A stretch of 13,627 bases of DNA, taken from positions 1 to 13,627 of the forward strand of contig JAEUSA010000441.1 in assembly GCA_016788945.1 (NCBI GenBank), given 5' to 3'. Shown one piece after another: positions 12,035 to 13,627 of this stretch. Below the pieces are notes generated by a model. It did not search any database. It was not told the DNA's origin and saw nothing but the letters and a program-made list of their open reading frames with translations. The DNA is from Leptospiraceae bacterium (GTDB lineage Bacteria > Spirochaetota > Leptospiria > Turneriellales > Turneriellaceae). The translations under genes were made by a program, and so were the position numbers. Each line of letters starts with the position of its first letter. Positions within the stretch are counted from its first letter, which is position 1.

Positions 12035-13417
12035 ATGGCAGAGACATTTGACTATGTGGTAATAGGCGCGGGGCCGGGCGGTTACAGCTCTGCAATCCGT
12101 GGCGCCCAGTTGGGGCTGAAGACTGCGGTCATTGAAAGGGAAAACGCGGGTGGCATCTGCCTCAACTGGGGTTGTATACCCACGAAAGCGCTTTTGACAT
12201 CCGCGCATCTGTTGCACAAAATTAATGCCGGCAAATTAGGTATCACCATCGAGGGCAAGGCGGTGGCCAACCTCGGTGAAATTATCGATCGTTCGCGCAA
12301 TGTCGCCAATAGACTGCAGACCGGTGTGAAATCTTTGTTCAAAAAATACGGAGTCACGCTGATTGAGGGGAATGCACGGTTGACGGGTGCGGGTCTCGAA
12401 ATGGATGGCGCGGGCAAAAAAAACAATCTGAACTATAAGCATCTGTGTATCGCGACGGGAGCCCGTGCGCGGGCACTACCACAATTGCCGTTTTCAGACA
12501 AAGTGTGGCAATACCGAGATGCACTGTCGAAGAAAAATTTGCCGAAAAAGCTTATCGTCGTCGGCGGCGGGGCCATCGGTCTGGAGTTTGCCGATTTTTA
12601 TCAGTGTCTCGGCAGCGAGGTCATATTAATTGAAATGGCTCCGCACATTTTGCCGAATGATGATATAAAAGTTGCAACGGCGCTCAAAAAAGCCCTTGAG
12701 CAGCGCGGCATGATTATTCATGAGGCGGCGCAGATCGTTTCTGTAAAAGAAGATGGTTCGGGCATTGCGCTACAACTAAAGACAGCAGAGGGCAAAGAAC
12801 AGCAATTGTCCGCAGATATCATGCTCGTGGCGATCGGCGTGCAACCGAATACCGAAGACCTCGGTGCGCGCGAAATGGGGCTTACCGATGAAAGAGGGTT
12901 CATCAAGATCGACGCGAATTGCCGCACAACGAAAGAAAATATCTACGCCATCGGCGATGTCACGCCGGGCAAGCTGCTGGCGCACCGTGCCGCGCATCAG
13001 GGGATTTTCGTCGCCGAATACATTGCGGGTAAAAAACCGCATGCACCGGGCGAGATTCCCGGTTGCATCTATACATCCCCACAGGTTGCGACTATTGGCA
13101 TGACAGAGAAACAGCTGACGGAGCAAAAGCGTGAATTTGCTATAGGCGAATTTCCCTGGTTGGCGTCGGGCATGGCGCTGGCGGCAGGCGAACAAAACGG
13201 TTTCTCGCGTGTTTTCACCGACAAAAAAACCGGTGAAATTCTCGGTGCACAGATCGTCGGCGAACACGCTGCCGAGTTGATTGGCCAGGTTTCGCTCGCG
13301 ATGGGTTCTGAGCTTATCGCAGACGATTTTCTGCATGCCGTGATGCCGCACCCGACGTTGTCCGAAACGGTTTTTCAGACTTTTGCCGTCATCGAAAAAG
13401 CCTGTGTCGATTTCTGA
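12035..13417 (+). CDS. lpdA: Dihydrolipoamide dehydrogenase (E3)
   Basis: 461 aa, typical length. It oxidises dihydrolipoyl groups of pyruvate/2-oxoglutarate dehydrogenase or the glycine cleavage system with NAD+. Visible in order: FAD-binding G-A-G-P-G-G (11-16), redox disulfide Cys42/Cys47 in GGICLNWGCIPTKALL, NAD-binding G-G-G-A-I-G (177-182), second FAD motif IYAIGD (303-308), and catalytic His440/Glu445 in HPTLSE of the dimer interface. The LNWGCIPTK form of the active site is typical of lipoamide dehydrogenases and unlike mercuric or glutathione reductases. ATG 12035 is preferred over the open frame back to 11915 because the FAD motif begins seven residues later; a 6-bp hairpin sits directly in front of it. 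No E1, E2 or GCS gene is adjacent, so it is a stand-alone E3 serving one or more complexes. Confidence 0.92.
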   Translation: MAETFDYVVIGAGPGGYSSAIRGAQLGLKTAVIERENAGGICLNWGCIPTKALLTSAHLLHKINAGKLGITIEGKAVANLGEIIDRSRNVANRLQTGVKSLFKKYGVTLIEGNARLTGAGLEMDGAGKKNNLNYKHLCIATGARARALPQLPFSDKVWQYRDALSKKNLPKKLIVVGGGAIGLEFADFYQCLGSEVILIEMAPHILPNDDIKVATALKKALEQRGMIIHEAAQIVSVKEDGSGIALQLKTAEGKEQQLSADIMLVAIGVQPNTEDLGAREMGLTDERGFIKIDANCRTTKENIYAIGDVTPGKLLAHRAAHQGIFVAEYIAGKKPHAPGEIPGCIYTSPQVATIGMTEKQLTEQKREFAIGEFPWLASGMALAAGEQNGFSRVFTDKKTGEILGAQIVGEHAAELIGQVSLAMGSELIADDFLHAVMPHPTLSETVFQTFAVIEKACVDF

Positions 13418-13420
13418 TCA

Positions 13421-13444
13421 GGCTTAGTCGTTCTCAGTTAAGCC
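13421..13444 (+). terminator. Weak hairpin after dihydrolipoamide dehydrogenase
   Basis: GGCTTA (13421-13426) and TAAGCC (13439-13444) pair as a 6-bp stem with a 12-nt loop, 4 nt after the stop. No T-run follows, so termination by this element alone is doubtful. Confidence 0.3.
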
Positions 13445-13496
13445 CATCGTCTGCGAATTTAACTTGCATGCATAACAGCGGGATTAACCTCTGCGC

Positions 13497-13627
13497 ATGC
13501 GAAAAAAATCCGTGTGGGTGTTTCTTACCCTTTTGTTTTCTTTTACGATTACCGGTATTGACCTGCCGCCGGTGCCCCAGTTCAAGAGACCTGCACCGCC
13601 GCAACTACCTTCGCCGCAAGTAAAACC
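13497..13627 (+). CDS. Start of a secreted Pro-rich protein, 3'-truncated by window edge
   Basis: From ATG 13497 the frame is open to the window end (43 codons). The N-terminus MRKKSVWVFLTLLFSFTITG is a standard signal peptide (three basic residues, hydrophobic core), followed by a Pro-rich segment with PP and PxP spacing, as seen in exported proteins with a periplasmic linker. No clear Shine-Dalgarno is present, and there are too few residues to name a family. It begins 79 bp after the dihydrolipoamide dehydrogenase stop on the same strand. Confidence 0.55.
   Translation, partial: MRKKSVWVFLTLLFSFTITGIDLPPVPQFKRPAPPQLPSPQVK

Noticed and set aside
12776..13351. 191-aa minus-strand ORF opposite the dihydrolipoamide dehydrogenase gene
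   Set aside because: Shadow frame of a highly conserved gene; rich in Arg, His and Cys, with no domain signature or ribosome-binding site.

Overview
This window looks like the chromosome of a Gram-negative-type bacterium of medium G+C content. The gene set fits a spirochaete of the Leptospirales (Leptospira/Turneriella-like) best: CheX-type rather than CheZ-type chemotaxis phosphatases, an AraC-type regulator that seems to be membrane-anchored, large Cache-HAMP-Hpt kinases with CheA-like ATPase domains, class III cyclases and many signal-peptide or lipoprotein genes. This assignment is inference from gene content; there is no rRNA or other marker in the window. I see no tRNA, rRNA, CRISPR array, IS element or phage gene.

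Layout. (1) 1-1149, plus strand: the 3' part of an AraC-family regulator cut by the window edge, then a small secreted or membrane protein of unknown function. (2) 1159-3709, minus strand: a tight three-gene operon read from high to low coordinates, with 4-nt ATGA overlaps at both junctions. It encodes a DUF692 multinuclear iron oxidase (MNIO, the BufB/HvfB/TglH type), a DUF2063 partner (BufC/HvfC type) and an exported alpha/beta hydrolase. (3) 3721-8028, plus strand, divergent from (2): a periplasmic cupredoxin with a full type-1 copper ligand set, a membrane Cache-HAMP-PAS-Hpt-CheA-like histidine kinase, and a class III adenylate cyclase fused to a receiver domain whose phospho-acceptor Asp is a Ser. 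Both junctions in this operon overlap as well. (4) 8067-9427, minus strand: a YceI-family lipoprotein and a heme-binding beta-barrel (nitrobindin-like) protein. (5) 9576-10874, plus strand: a stand-alone CheY-like receiver followed by two tandem CheX-like phosphatases. (6) 10948-11929, minus strand: a phasin-like helical protein and a PAP2 lipid phosphatase. (7) 12035-13417, plus strand: a dihydrolipoamide dehydrogenase, then the start of a secreted Pro-rich protein that runs off the window.

How they may work together. The most interesting stretch is 1159-8028. MNIO/DUF2063 pairs are known to make copper- or thiol-related RiPPs (bufferins and relatives). Here the pair faces a copper-protein/kinase/cyclase operon across a very short divergent gap, but no recognisable precursor peptide (BufA/DUF2282 type) is encoded nearby. 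A plausible but unproved reading is an envelope metal- or redox-sensing module that ends in cAMP. The cyclase's receiver cannot be phosphorylated in the usual way, so the kinase's phosphoryl group may instead go to another receiver; the CheY at 9576-9935 is one candidate. The CheY-CheX-CheX cassette carries its own dephosphorylation machinery.
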